Shown: piece after piece, positions 51,933-61,275 of the stretch
Layout of the letters: each line of letters starts with the position of its first letter
Position numbering within the stretch: the first letter of the stretch is position 1
Origin: Treponema sp.
Lineage (GTDB): Bacteria; Spirochaetota; Spirochaetia; Treponematales; Treponemataceae
Length of the DNA: 64,000 bases
Reading direction: 5' to 3'
Assembly: GCA_017935745.1 (NCBI GenBank)
Contig: JAGBGX010000017.1
Location: forward strand, 124,001-188,000
The notes under the pieces: model-generated
Seen by the model: only the letters and a program-made list of their open reading frames with translations
Database searches by the model: none
What the model was told of the DNA's origin: nothing
Position numbers and translations under genes: made by a program

Positions 51933-53420
51933 CTATTTTTTTAGAGGACGGGCAAAAACTTCCTTTGACAGCTCGCCCATAATCCTGCTGTCAATCTTGG
52001 AATATGATGCAATTGCAAAGTAATAGATCTTTCCGTTTTTCAGTCCGTTCAGCGTCACTGATGTCACATTTCCGACATCGACAGGCGACTGTCCTTCCTG
52101 CGCGCCGCGGCCCAGGTATTCCCCGGGACGGTCGCCGTAAAAAAGATAATAGCCGCCGACAGAGTCATCAACTGAATGCGGCCATTCCAAAGTAACAGAG
52201 CCGTCAGACGGAATGGCAGCCAGCTTGAACGGAGCAAGCGGAGCCGGAACTTCCTTCCAGCTGATTTTCAGCTCTGTGACAGACGGGCTTTTTCTTCCGC
52301 CGCCGTCAGGATACAGGTTTGCCGCAACCTGAAAATACAGTCCGCTGACATCCTTTATTTCACGGTGATTTTTCACTGGAATCCACTCTGGAAAATCGTC
52401 CGTCCAGTTGAAGAAATTATCGCCGCTCCTCACATACAGCTCAACCGCAGTCTGAAGCGGCTCGCTGACAAGGGCGTCAATCCGCGTAATCCGTGCGCCG
52501 CTGGAAAGCAGAATCGGCTGCGTTTCAAAGCGCCCGCCTTCAGTCCTGTACGTGTCAAACCTGAGCGCCTGAGTCGTCTCGCTTTGTGCAGAACGCTGAA
52601 TCCGAAAGTCATCAATAAGGCCCGTATACTGCGGACAAATGTCAATGTCGGCAGGAACGCCAAGAACCGGAACAAATACAGAGCCGCCGTCCTCATGCCC
52701 TGTTTCCGTGACATATTTCTGCGCCTCAAGCAGCCCGTTGATTCTGTATTCAAGCAGCCCGGTTTCCTCGTCAAAGCGGATGGAATGGTGCATCCACATT
52801 TCAGGGACAATAGTACGGTAGCTCGAAAGCGTAATTTCACCGCCATCCTGCACATATCCGTTGAACACATTGGTAAACGCCCATTCAAGATGATTTCCTG
52901 AAAATCTCGCCGTAATCATCTGGTACAGCGGATAATTTGCGACAGTCCGCGAAGAACGCCACGAAAAGACAATCTCGCCGTTTTCAGCAATCGAAGGCTT
53001 GAGCCAGAATTCAATCAGGAACGACCCGCTCTGCCCCGGCCTTCCAAAAATTGCGCTTCCGTTTCCGCGGAGCCGGAGCCCGCCGGTTCCCCGCGCAAGG
53101 CCGCAGTATGTTCCCATCAGGGCATTGTCCAGGGAAACAAGGCTGTTCTGCGTCACCGAATAGTTTCCCGCCTGATCCTGTGCGCCGCCTTCCTCAAAAT
53201 TCACCAGCATATCGGTGCTGCCGTCAACCGGGCGGCTGTTCGTGGCAAGAACCATCGCCTCATACCCGAACCTGCCTTCCCCGGAAACAATGCCGTCCAT
53301 CTTTGAAAGCAGCGGCCAGCCGTCCCTGCCCCCGAGCACAACAGACTTTTCCTGCGCGGAAACCGTATTCAACAGGATGAAAAAACATGATACAATGAAA
53401 ACCGAAAACCTTTTATTCAT
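51933..53420 (-). CDS. exported LamG/concanavalin-like and fibronectin type III protein
   Basis: The 495-aa protein has a clean signal peptide ending at VSAQE. Residues about 110-290 form a LamG-like jelly roll (GSFLIEFWLKPS, HSIRFDEETGLLEYRINGLLEAQKYV, GLIDDFRIQRSA). A beta-rich middle follows, and residues about 400-495 are a fibronectin type III domain (APFKLAAIPSDGSVTLEWPHS, YYFAIASYSKID). Such proteins bind glycans or proteins at the surface or in the periplasm. Its ATG is only 1 bp from the divergent uvrC ATG, so each promoter must lie in the other gene. Confidence 0.75.
   Translation of the reverse strand: MNKRFSVFIVSCFFILLNTVSAQEKSVVLGGRDGWPLLSKMDGIVSGEGRFGYEAMVLATNSRPVDGSTDMLVNFEEGGAQDQAGNYSVTQNSLVSLDNALMGTYCGLARGTGGLRLRGNGSAIFGRPGQSGSFLIEFWLKPSIAENGEIVFSWRSSRTVANYPLYQMITARFSGNHLEWAFTNVFNGYVQDGGEITLSSYRTIVPEMWMHHSIRFDEETGLLEYRINGLLEAQKYVTETGHEDGGSVFVPVLGVPADIDICPQYTGLIDDFRIQRSAQSETTQALRFDTYRTEGGRFETQPILLSSGARITRIDALVSEPLQTAVELYVRSGDNFFNWTDDFPEWIPVKNHREIKDVSGLYFQVAANLYPDGGGRKSPSVTELKISWKEVPAPLAPFKLAAIPSDGSVTLEWPHSVDDSVGGYYLFYGDRPGEYLGRGAQEGQSPVDVGNVTSVTLNGLKNGKIYYFAIASYSKIDSRIMGELSKEVFARPLKK
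53368..53396 (+). promoter_or_regulatory. uvrC promoter inside the divergent LamG gene
   Basis: TTCAAC, a 17-bp spacer and TACAAT (53391-53396) lie within the signal-peptide codons of the divergent gene. The leader to ATG 53422 would be about 19 nt and lacks a ribosome site. Confidence 0.5.
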
Positions 53421-53421
53421 T

Positions 53422-55443
53422 ATGAACGACCATACTATGCATTCTGCAACACCTCTATCGTATAGAGAAGCTCTCCATCAGACTGCGCTAAAAGCCCCGG
53501 ACAAAAGCGGTGTCTACCTGTGGCGCAACGAAGACCAGGCTGTAATCTACGTAGGCAAGGCAAAGAACCTGAAAAACCGGCTGACATCCTATTTCAGCGG
53601 AAGAAAGGATGTAAAGACACAGCTTCTGATAAGCAAAGCCCGCTCCATAGAGTATATTACAACCGACAACGAATATGAAGCGTTTCTGCTTGAAAACAAC
53701 CTCATCAAAAAATATTCGCCGCGCTATAATATCAGCCTGAAGGACGGAAAGTCATATCCTGTCATAAAAATAACAAAGGAACCGTTTCCGCGCCTGTACA
53801 AAACAAGAATTGTCGTGCATGACGGCTCCGCCTACTTCGGGCCTTTTCCTGACGCCTCCGCTTTGGAATCATTTATAGAAACGCTCTATGAAATATATCC
53901 TCTGCGGCGGTGCAAAAAATTCCGCGAAAAAACATCGCCCTGCATGTACTACCACATAGGCAGATGCCTCGCCCCCTGCTGCAAAAAAACAGACGCTTCT
54001 GCCTACAGTGAATTTATCGAAGAAATCTGCCAGTTACTTGAGGGCAAAGGCGAAGAAACAGCAAAAAAACTCGAGCTTCAGATGAAAGAAGCCGCAAAAG
54101 CGCTCAACTTTGAAAAAGCCGCCCGGCTGCGCGACGGGCTCAAGGCCCTCGGAATCCTGCGGACGCAGAATATCGTCGAAAGCTTTGACACAGAGAACCG
54201 CGACTACATCGCAACATGGCGCGAAGGCGAGCTTGTAAGCTTCACCGTGCTGAAGATGCGCGGCGGCAAGCTGTTAGGGCGCGACAACTACCGCACAGCA
54301 AGCCTGAACGAAGACACGGAGCTGATTCCCGAATTCATGGCGTCATACTACACTGAAAAGGAGCTGATTCCGCCGGGCATCTTTGTGATGAAAAGCGACG
54401 GAACTGAATTCATGAGGCGGTGGATTCTGGAAACATACGGGCTCAGCATACGGATTGTCTCAGTCTGTGCGTCCAGCCCGGACAGGCAGGACAGCCAGGT
54501 CATCGGGGCTGGACGCACCGATGACCCCATGCACCGGGCAGCAATCAGCATGGCGCAGCAGAACGCAAAGGAAGACATTGCCCGGCGGCTGCGCGAGCGC
54601 GGCGACTTTCCCGCAATGGAAGAGCTCAAGGCGCAGCTCTCCCTTCCGTCACTTCCCGTCAGAATCGAAGGATTCGACATTGCCCACATCGGCGGAAAAT
54701 TCCCTGTTGCAAGCATGATCAGCTTTTACAACGGAAACCCGGACAAAAAGCAGTACCGCTATTTCAGGCTGAAGACGACAGACGGAATCATCGATGACTT
54801 TGCGTCCATGAAGGAAGCCGTCTCACGCAGGTACACGCGGCTTTTAAACGAAGAAAAGGAGCTTCCCGGCCTTATCGTCATCGACGGCGGAATCGGGCAG
54901 GTCAATGCCGTGCATTCCGTCCTGAAGGCGCTCGGTCTCGATATCCCGGTCGCAGGTCTTGCCAAGCGGGACGAAGAAATTTACCGCCCCGGAAACAGCA
55001 CGCCCCTGCGCCTGCCAAAGCGCAGCGACGCCCTCCGTCTCCTGCAGCGCGTCCGCGACGAAACGCACCGATTTGCCACAAGCAAAAACCAGGAGCTGCG
55101 CACAAAGGAAAACACCGTCTCCGCGTTTGCACAGCTGCACGGCATAGGCGCAAAGCGGGAGCTTCTCCTGCTGCGGCAGTTCCAGACAATGCACGGACTC
55201 GCCCGGGCCGCCGCACAGGATGTCGCACAGCTTCTGAAGATGAAAGCGCAGGAAGCCCAGGAAGTCATTGACGAAGCGAAAAAGCTCGCAGCCGCTCAGG
55301 ATGAAGAGGCGCAAAAGAAACAGCTCGCACTCACTCTTCCCGGAACCACGGCAGAAAAGGCAGCGCGCCGCACAGAAACATGGAGCCTCGCCTCCCAGGC
55401 GCTCGAAGTCGCAAGCCCTGACGCTCCGCCCCAGTCCTCCTAG
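53422..55443 (+). CDS. uvrC: excinuclease ABC subunit C
   Basis: The 673-aa protein has the full UvrC layout. A GIY-YIG nuclease (SGVYLWRNEDQAVIYVGKAKNLKNRL) is followed by Cys-rich MYYHIGRCLAPC, a UVR motif and the RNase H-like domain (IEGFDIAHIGGKFPVASMISF, LIVIDGGIGQVNA). The helix-hairpin-helix (LHGIGAKRELLLL) comes last. It makes both incisions in nucleotide excision repair with UvrA and UvrB. The C-terminal tail after the HhH is about 60 residues longer than usual and Ala/Lys-rich. Start 53422 is the first ATG after the likely promoter; 53437 is also possible. A longer frame upstream overlaps the divergent gene. Confidence 0.92.
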   Translation: MNDHTMHSATPLSYREALHQTALKAPDKSGVYLWRNEDQAVIYVGKAKNLKNRLTSYFSGRKDVKTQLLISKARSIEYITTDNEYEAFLLENNLIKKYSPRYNISLKDGKSYPVIKITKEPFPRLYKTRIVVHDGSAYFGPFPDASALESFIETLYEIYPLRRCKKFREKTSPCMYYHIGRCLAPCCKKTDASAYSEFIEEICQLLEGKGEETAKKLELQMKEAAKALNFEKAARLRDGLKALGILRTQNIVESFDTENRDYIATWREGELVSFTVLKMRGGKLLGRDNYRTASLNEDTELIPEFMASYYTEKELIPPGIFVMKSDGTEFMRRWILETYGLSIRIVSVCASSPDRQDSQVIGAGRTDDPMHRAAISMAQQNAKEDIARRLRERGDFPAMEELKAQLSLPSLPVRIEGFDIAHIGGKFPVASMISFYNGNPDKKQYRYFRLKTTDGIIDDFASMKEAVSRRYTRLLNEEKELPGLIVIDGGIGQVNAVHSVLKALGLDIPVAGLAKRDEEIYRPGNSTPLRLPKRSDALRLLQRVRDETHRFATSKNQELRTKENTVSAFAQLHGIGAKRELLLLRQFQTMHGLARAAAQDVAQLLKMKAQEAQEVIDEAKKLAAAQDEEAQKKQLALTLPGTTAEKAARRTETWSLASQALEVASPDAPPQSS

Positions 55444-55475
55444 GCAAAGCCGCAGACATGGCGCACCGCCCCAGG

Positions 55476-57923
55476 CTATTTGACAGTGACTTTCTGAATC
55501 TTCCAGATGTCCTTCACATAGTCTTCGATTGTGCGGTCAGAAGAGAACTTTCCGCTGTTCGCTATGTTGATAAGCGCCTTCCGTGCCCAGGCTTTTCTGT
55601 CCATGTATTCCGCGGCAAGCTTTTCATGGGCCTGCACATACGAGTCAAAGTCCGCCAGGATAAAGTAAACGTCAGGCTGCTGGCCTTCAACGCCGTACAC
55701 GATGGAGTCATGAATCTCCTTGAACATCTGGCCGCTCGGGTCGTATGTTCCGTCCACAAGCTGGCGCACCACTTTTGCAAGGGAAGGATTGCGGTCAAGG
55801 TACTTTGACGGAATGTATGAGTGCTCCTGCTTCATCTTGATGATTTCGTCAGCCTTCAGCCCGAAGATAAAGGCGTTCTCAGCTCCGGCTTCCTCCACAA
55901 TCTCAATGTTTGCCCCGTCGAGCGTTCCGATTGTGAGCGCGCCGTTCATCATGAACTTCATGTTCGATGTTCCTGAAGCCTCGAATCCTGCCGTTGAAAT
56001 CTGCTCGGACACATCAGATGCCGGAATGATTTTTTCAGCAACTGAAACGCGGTAGTTTTCAACAAACACAACCCGCAGCTTTCCGCGCACACGGCGGTCG
56101 TTGTTCACACGGTCAGCGACAGTGTTAATCAGCTTGATAATCTGCTTTGCGCGGCGGTACCCGGAGGCGGCCTTCGCTCCGAAAATAAATGTCCGTGCGG
56201 GCGGATTATAGCTTGGATCCTCCACAATCCTGTTGTACAGGTACATGATGTGGAACACGTTCAGAAGCTGCCTCTTGTACTCGTGCAGGCGCTTTACCTG
56301 CGTGTCAAAAATGCTTTCCGGGTCAAGGAATTCATTCTGGCTGTGCTTGAGGTACTCGGCGAGATGCTCCTTGTTGCGCCGCTTGATTGCAATAAGCTCT
56401 TCCAGGGAAGCGTCATCATCAGCATACTTTTCAAGCCCCTTCAGAAGCGACAGCTGCTTTTCCCAGCCGTGCCCGATCCGCTTTGTAATGAACTGCGCAA
56501 GCTCCGGGTTTGAGGCAAGAAGCCATCTGCGCTGCGTGACGCCGTTCGTCTTGTTGTTGAACTTTTCAGGATAGATTTTGTACCAGTCCTTCAGCTCCTG
56601 CTCCTTTAAAAGCTTTGTGTGAAGGGCGGCGACTCCGTTTACGCTGAAACCCGCATGAATTGCAAGCCACGCCATGTACACTTTTCCGTCGTGGATAATC
56701 GCCATGTGGTTCTGCTTGTCATAGTCGTCCGGGAACTGCCGGCGCAGGTCAATGACAAAGCGGCGGTTGATTTCCTCGACAATCTGATAAATGCGCGGAA
56801 GCAGCTTCTGGAACACTTCAATCGGCCATTTTTCCAGAGCCTCGGCAAGAATCGTGTGGTTTGTATACGCGAACGTCTTCTGCACAATGCTCCATGCATC
56901 GTCCCAGCCCACATTGTACTCGTCAAGCAGAATGCGCATAAGCTCGGGAATCGCAACAACAGGATGCGTGTCGTTCAGCTGAATCACATGGTACTGCGGG
57001 AACTTGGAAAAATCAGTTCCGACTGTATTCACAAAGTGATGAATCAGATCCTGCAGTGAAGCTGAAGTGAAGAAATACTGCTGGCGCAGACGGAGCTCCT
57101 TTCCGCTCGGCCCGTTGTCGTTCGGATAAAGCACGCGGCTGATGTTCTCGGCATCGTTCTGGCGCTCAACAGCACGGTGATACTGCATGTCGTTGAACAG
57201 CTGAAGGTCGAATCCGTTCGGGCTTGAAGCCTGCCACAGGCGCAGCGTGTTCACGGTGTTTGAGCCGTATGCGACAATCGGCATGTCATACGGAGTTGCA
57301 ACAATTTCCTCCGCGTTCTCAAGGTAAAAACGGTCCTGCCCGTCGGGAGTCTTTCCGTACTGTATATGGCCGCCGAATTTGACTGTCACGGAAAGGTCTG
57401 AGCGCTTCACTTCCCATGGGTCGCGGTGCTTGAGCCAGTTGTCAGGGAATTCCACCTGCTGCCCGTCAATAATATGCTGCTCGAACATTCCGTATTCATA
57501 GCGGATTCCATAGCCGTGGCCCGGATACTCAAGCGTTGCAAGCGAGTCAAGGAAGCATGATGCCAGGCGTCCAAGGCCTCCGTTGCCAAGCCCTGCGTCA
57601 GGCTCTTCATCTTCAATCATATCGTAGCTGAGGTTCATTTCCTTGAGGACATCCTTGACCTGCTCCATAATCCCCGAGTTGATAAGATTGTTGCCAAGGG
57701 CGCGTCCCATCAGAAATTCAGCGCTCAGATAGTACAGCTGCTTCACCGGCTTCGCGTCGTACTCCTTGCGGGTTTCCATCCAGTTCGGCATGATGATTTC
57801 AAGGGCGCTCGCGCTTACTGCGTCAAACAAGTCGTGCTTGTTCGCCTGTGAAATATCCTTTCCGTACTGCCTGCGCAAACGGGCAGTCAGATTTTCCTTG
57901 AACTGTTCTGCGTCAAAAGTCAT
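55476..57923 (-). CDS. glgP: glycogen/maltodextrin phosphorylase
   Basis: The 815-aa enzyme releases glucose-1-phosphate from alpha-1,4-glucans. Diagnostic blocks are YLSAEFLMGRALGNN, GNGGLGRLASCFLDS, VIQLNDTHPVVAIPELMR, KVYMAWLAIHAGFSVNGVAALHT, FNNKTNGVTQRRWL and the PLP site EASGTSNMKFMMNG with Lys656. Length equals E. coli GlgP. GGAGGAATATAA precedes the ATG. The debranching enzyme gene lies upstream on the same strand; a separate promoter with a LacI-type operator (58017-58046) controls glgP. Convergent with uvrC. Confidence 0.94.
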   Translation of the reverse strand: MTFDAEQFKENLTARLRRQYGKDISQANKHDLFDAVSASALEIIMPNWMETRKEYDAKPVKQLYYLSAEFLMGRALGNNLINSGIMEQVKDVLKEMNLSYDMIEDEEPDAGLGNGGLGRLASCFLDSLATLEYPGHGYGIRYEYGMFEQHIIDGQQVEFPDNWLKHRDPWEVKRSDLSVTVKFGGHIQYGKTPDGQDRFYLENAEEIVATPYDMPIVAYGSNTVNTLRLWQASSPNGFDLQLFNDMQYHRAVERQNDAENISRVLYPNDNGPSGKELRLRQQYFFTSASLQDLIHHFVNTVGTDFSKFPQYHVIQLNDTHPVVAIPELMRILLDEYNVGWDDAWSIVQKTFAYTNHTILAEALEKWPIEVFQKLLPRIYQIVEEINRRFVIDLRRQFPDDYDKQNHMAIIHDGKVYMAWLAIHAGFSVNGVAALHTKLLKEQELKDWYKIYPEKFNNKTNGVTQRRWLLASNPELAQFITKRIGHGWEKQLSLLKGLEKYADDDASLEELIAIKRRNKEHLAEYLKHSQNEFLDPESIFDTQVKRLHEYKRQLLNVFHIMYLYNRIVEDPSYNPPARTFIFGAKAASGYRRAKQIIKLINTVADRVNNDRRVRGKLRVVFVENYRVSVAEKIIPASDVSEQISTAGFEASGTSNMKFMMNGALTIGTLDGANIEIVEEAGAENAFIFGLKADEIIKMKQEHSYIPSKYLDRNPSLAKVVRQLVDGTYDPSGQMFKEIHDSIVYGVEGQQPDVYFILADFDSYVQAHEKLAAEYMDRKAWARKALINIANSGKFSSDRTIEDYVKDIWKIQKVTVK

Positions 57924-58016
57924 TTATATTCCTCCTCACTGGCTGACTAAAGCCTTTGTAACAGCTGCGCTGCGCCGGGCTGCAAGATTGCAGTTTCCGC
58001 CCGGAACAGCTTTTCA

Positions 58017-58046
58017 ATTATAATATGGAAACGTTTCCTTATTCAA
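58017..58046 (-). promoter_or_regulatory. glgP promoter with LacI/GalR-type operator in the spacer
   Basis: On the minus strand TTGAAT (58046-58041), an 18-bp spacer and TATAAT (58022-58017). The spacer contains the perfect 12-bp palindrome GGAAACGTTTCC (58027-58038), like operators of LacI-family regulators. A bound repressor would block polymerase directly, which fits control by a sugar. Confidence 0.65.
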
Positions 58047-58060
58047 GCTCCCCGCATTCC

Positions 58061-60199
58061 TTACTTGGACACCAGAATCAGCAGAGAGCTTGCGGGAAGC
58101 ACATACCGCTCCTGCGTAAGAAGCGCCTCGGCATTTTCCACGGAAAGCATCGATGAATCATCTTCTATGGAAGTGTCTGCAATCCGGTACCATCTGCGCG
58201 AAAGCTGGGCAGTCGGAATCCGCACCAGAATATCCTTCCGGTCGGTGTTCGCCGCAATATAGAAGTCGCTGCCAGGTGTTCCGCCGCTTTCTTCCGCCGG
58301 GCTGCCTCTGAGCATAAAGGCAAGAAACCGGGAAATCTTGCTCCAGTCGGGATTGCTTCCGTCAGCGGCATACCACTGGATGTCCGGCTTTTTTCCGTCT
58401 ACGCTTCCCCTGAAAAATTCAGTCCGCCTGAATACAGCATAGTCCTTTCTGAGCTGAATCGCCTTTCTGGTGAAGGAGACAAGCCGCGCGTTAAGGCCGC
58501 AGTTTCCCCAGTCGAACCAGCTTATGTCGTTGTCCTGGCAGTATGCATTGTTGTTTCCCTGCTGCCCTCTGCGGAATTCGTCGCCGCCGAGCAGCATGGG
58601 CGTTCCCTGGGAAATCATCAGCGTGAGAATAAAGTTGCGCATCTGGCGGTTGCGCATTTTTTCTATTGAAGGATTCAAGGTTGGGCCTTCGTATCCGTGG
58701 TTGTAGCTCCAGTTGCTGTCCGAGCCGTCCCTGTTCCCCTCGCCGTTTTCCTCGTTATGCTTTCCGTTGTAACTGACAAGGTCGTTCATAGTGAACCCGT
58801 CATGGCACGAGATGTAGTTTATGCTGTGGTACGGAGCGCGCCCCGAAAGAGCGAACAGGTCGCTTGAGCCGCTGATTCTGGTGGCCGCGTCAGTTGAAAC
58901 ATGCTCGTCCCCGCGCCAGAATCTGCGGATGTCATCGCGGAACCTGTCGTTCCACTCGGCCCATCTTCCGCCGGGAAATCCTCCGAGCTGATACGCGCCG
59001 CCCGCATCCCATGGCTCTGCAATTATCTTTGTCTTTCCAAGGACAGGATCCTCGGCAATGGCATTTGTCAGAGGCGGAAACTTCAGGAGCATGCCTTCCT
59101 GGCTTCTGGACAGAATTGAAGCAAGGTCGAACCTGAATCCGTCAATATGATACTCCAGAACCCAGTAGCGGAGGCTTTCAAGAATGAAGTCGCGCACAAC
59201 AGGATGGTTGCAGTTCACGGTGTTTCCGCAGCCGGAGAAATTCATGTAGAATTCCCTGCGGTTTCCGGGAAGCATATAGTAGACGCTGTTTTCAAATCCG
59301 CGGAAATTCAGCGCAACTCCGTGCTCGTTTCCTTCGGCTGTATGATTGTACACAACGTCAAGAATCACTTCGATTCCGGCCTTATGAAGCTCCCGGACCA
59401 TCGTCTTGAATTCATTCACGCAGCCGCCCGGCGACTTGTCCGCGGCAAAGGAAGCCTTCGGAGAAAAGAAATTGATCGTGCTGTAGCCCCAGTAGTTTTT
59501 CATCCGCTCGCCGGTGCGCGGGTTCACATTCGCATTTTCATATTCATCGAATTCAAACACAGGAAGAAGCTCGACAGCAGTAATTCCCAGATCCTTCAGG
59601 TACGGAATTTTTTCAGTGAATCCCGCATACGTTCCGGGATGCGCAACACCAGCATTTTTTCCGGCTGTAAATCCCTTCACATGGACTTCATACAGGATGC
59701 TTTCTGACAGCGGACGGTTTATCGGACAGTCTCCCTGCCAGTCAAACGAACTGTTATCAATAACAACGCACTTTGGAAACAGATGCGAGCACTGCTCCTT
59801 GGAAAGCTCAATGTCAATCTTGTCCAGCGGTGCGCTGTAGTTTGCAGGAAGATTGAAAAAAAGAGAATCCGCAGTCAGCGCCTTTGCATACGGATCAAAA
59901 AGCCTCTGCTTTACATTGAACCGGTGGCCCTGCGCCGGCTCAAACGGGCCGTCAACCCGGTAGAGATACAAGGTTCCCGCCTTGACTCCGGGAATGAACG
60001 CGTGCCATATATCGCCTGTCCTGTTCCGCACAGGATCAAATTCAGCCCGTGCATACGGAGCGCAGTCATCAGGGCCTGCGTACAGCTCAAGGATTACCTT
60101 TGAGGCATTCCTGCTGAAGACTGAAAAATTCACTCCGTCCTTTGAAAGAGCCGTGCCTAATGGAAACGGGCTTCCAGGCAAAATATTTAAAGATTCCAT
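58061..60199 (-). CDS. glgX: glycogen debranching enzyme (isoamylase type)
   Basis: The 712-aa GH13_11 enzyme hydrolyses alpha-1,6 branch points. A CBM48 domain comes first (PLGTALSKDGVNFSVFSRNASKV). The barrel has region I DVVYNHTAEG, the nucleophile Asp in DGFRFDLAS, the acid Glu in IIAEPWDAGG, and the third Asp in SCHDGFTMND. LGGDEFRRGQQGNNNAY is typical of GlgX/TreX. With GlgP, 137 bp downstream, it degrades glycogen. A -10 TATACT ends 8 nt before the ATG and no ribosome site is present. Confidence 0.93.
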   Translation of the reverse strand: MESLNILPGSPFPLGTALSKDGVNFSVFSRNASKVILELYAGPDDCAPYARAEFDPVRNRTGDIWHAFIPGVKAGTLYLYRVDGPFEPAQGHRFNVKQRLFDPYAKALTADSLFFNLPANYSAPLDKIDIELSKEQCSHLFPKCVVIDNSSFDWQGDCPINRPLSESILYEVHVKGFTAGKNAGVAHPGTYAGFTEKIPYLKDLGITAVELLPVFEFDEYENANVNPRTGERMKNYWGYSTINFFSPKASFAADKSPGGCVNEFKTMVRELHKAGIEVILDVVYNHTAEGNEHGVALNFRGFENSVYYMLPGNRREFYMNFSGCGNTVNCNHPVVRDFILESLRYWVLEYHIDGFRFDLASILSRSQEGMLLKFPPLTNAIAEDPVLGKTKIIAEPWDAGGAYQLGGFPGGRWAEWNDRFRDDIRRFWRGDEHVSTDAATRISGSSDLFALSGRAPYHSINYISCHDGFTMNDLVSYNGKHNEENGEGNRDGSDSNWSYNHGYEGPTLNPSIEKMRNRQMRNFILTLMISQGTPMLLGGDEFRRGQQGNNNAYCQDNDISWFDWGNCGLNARLVSFTRKAIQLRKDYAVFRRTEFFRGSVDGKKPDIQWYAADGSNPDWSKISRFLAFMLRGSPAEESGGTPGSDFYIAANTDRKDILVRIPTAQLSRRWYRIADTSIEDDSSMLSVENAEALLTQERYVLPASSLLILVSK

Positions 60200-60207
60200 A
60201 GGGAAAC

Positions 60208-60236
60208 AGTATATCAGATTTTCATTCTATTTTCCA
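60208..60236 (-). promoter_or_regulatory. glgX promoter, apparently leaderless, within the anti-sigma gene end
   Basis: On the minus strand TGGAAA (60236-60231), a 17-bp spacer and TATACT (60213-60208), then 8 nt to ATG 60199. It overlaps the last codons of the anti-sigma gene. Confidence 0.5.
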
Positions 60237-60674
60237 CTTCTTAATGAAAAAATCCATGTTTAATCCGACAAAAAACGCGCAGTACACAATCACGCTGAAG
60301 CCGAAGAAAAACGATATGCTGAACATCATCAGCTCCGATGCCGTGACTATTGCAAGCAGCTCCATCACAATCATGCACAGCAGCAGAAGAATGCCGGTGA
60401 AGCTCCAGTGCGTAAGAGAAACGCTTTTCCTGCTGATATTGCAGCGGCGGCACTCGCCATCCAGAAGGCTCATGATGCCAGAGACGCTTTTTGAATCCGC
60501 CTTGATTTTCCTGAGGTTTTCCCTGGAGCACTTTTTTTCCAGCAGCGTAAGCCTCCTCACGGAGCTGCGGCACTTTTTGCAGGCAAGCAGGTGAAGCGTC
60601 AGGGAGAGCGGAAGACGCTCGTTCTTGTCAAGGGCAAAAAACCTGTCCATATATGATTCGCATTTTTTTTCCAT
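60222..60674 (-). CDS. putative zinc-finger anti-sigma factor
   Basis: The 150-aa protein has an N-terminal ZAS/zf-HC2-like motif (LTLHLLACKKC: His28, Cys32, Cys35). A short basic linker and two membrane helices (about 90-112 and 117-140) follow. It lies 15 nt after the ECF sigma gene with AGGAGG, the standard sigma/anti-sigma arrangement. It should hold the sigma factor at the inner membrane until an envelope signal releases it. A second Cys pair (GECRRC) before the first helix could also bind metal. The signal is unknown. Confidence 0.75.
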   Translation of the reverse strand: MEKKCESYMDRFFALDKNERLPLSLTLHLLACKKCRSSVRRLTLLEKKCSRENLRKIKADSKSVSGIMSLLDGECRRCNISRKSVSLTHWSFTGILLLLCMIVMELLAIVTASELMMFSISFFFGFSVIVYCAFFVGLNMDFFIKKWKIE

Positions 60675-60689
60675 AAATACAGCTTCCTC

Positions 60690-61265
60690 CTATCTGTACG
60701 GCTCAAGCTTCCGTGCAAGAATTTTCTTCGCCCTGAAAATGTGGGATTTGATTGTGTTCACAGGAATTCCGGTTACGGCGGAAATTTCTTCGTGGCTCAT
60801 TCCGTTAAAGAAATAGAGCCTGATGCATTCCGCGTACCGCTCCGGCAGTCCGTCCAGCGAATTCTGCACGGCTTCCGCGGTAGCTGCGCGGACAAGCTCT
60901 TCCTCCGGGGTATGCATCTTTCCCGGAATCGTGTTTTCATCAGAAATCGAGCCGTCTGCCTTTTCCCGCTCCTTTTGGTTCACGGCCGTTGTAAAGGCAA
61001 TGCGCGTAAGCCATGTTGAAAAAAGGCTTTCCCCCTTGAATGTTGAAAGCTTTTCATACGCCTTCAGAAAGACTGTCTGCGCAAAGTCCTCGGCATCCAT
61101 TGTATTATGGAAAAACCGCATTCCGACAGCAAAAATTCTTCTGTAATAGAGAGCAACAAGCCGGGAAAAAGAGCTTTTCTTTCCGTTCAGCGTTTCCTGG
61201 ACAAAGCGGAAATCCCGTTTCCTTGCGGCAAGGTTTTCCAGCGCAGAAGAAATCTTCCGTTTCAT
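60690..61265 (-). CDS. ECF-type RNA polymerase sigma factor
   Basis: The 191-aa protein has a sigma region 2 (FSRLVALYYRRIFAVGMRFFHNTMDAEDFAQTVFLKAYEKLSTFKGESLFSTWLTRIAFTTA) that binds core polymerase and the -10 element. Region 4 (LDGLPERYAECIRLYFFNGMSHEEISAVTGIPVNTIKSHIFRAKKIL) is a -35 binding helix-turn-helix. Regions 1 and 3 are absent, as expected for ECF factors of the RpoE type. It is flanked by a DUF6249-like membrane protein upstream and its anti-sigma factor downstream. The regulon is unknown. Confidence 0.88.
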   Translation of the reverse strand: MKRKISSALENLAARKRDFRFVQETLNGKKSSFSRLVALYYRRIFAVGMRFFHNTMDAEDFAQTVFLKAYEKLSTFKGESLFSTWLTRIAFTTAVNQKEREKADGSISDENTIPGKMHTPEEELVRAATAEAVQNSLDGLPERYAECIRLYFFNGMSHEEISAVTGIPVNTIKSHIFRAKKILARKLEPYR

Positions 61266-61275
61266 TTCAAAATGA

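Noticed and set aside
53215-53421. Upstream start for uvrC
   Set aside because: It lies inside the divergent LamG signal-peptide region, and UvrC homologues begin about 25 residues before the GIY-YIG motif, as ATG 53422 gives.
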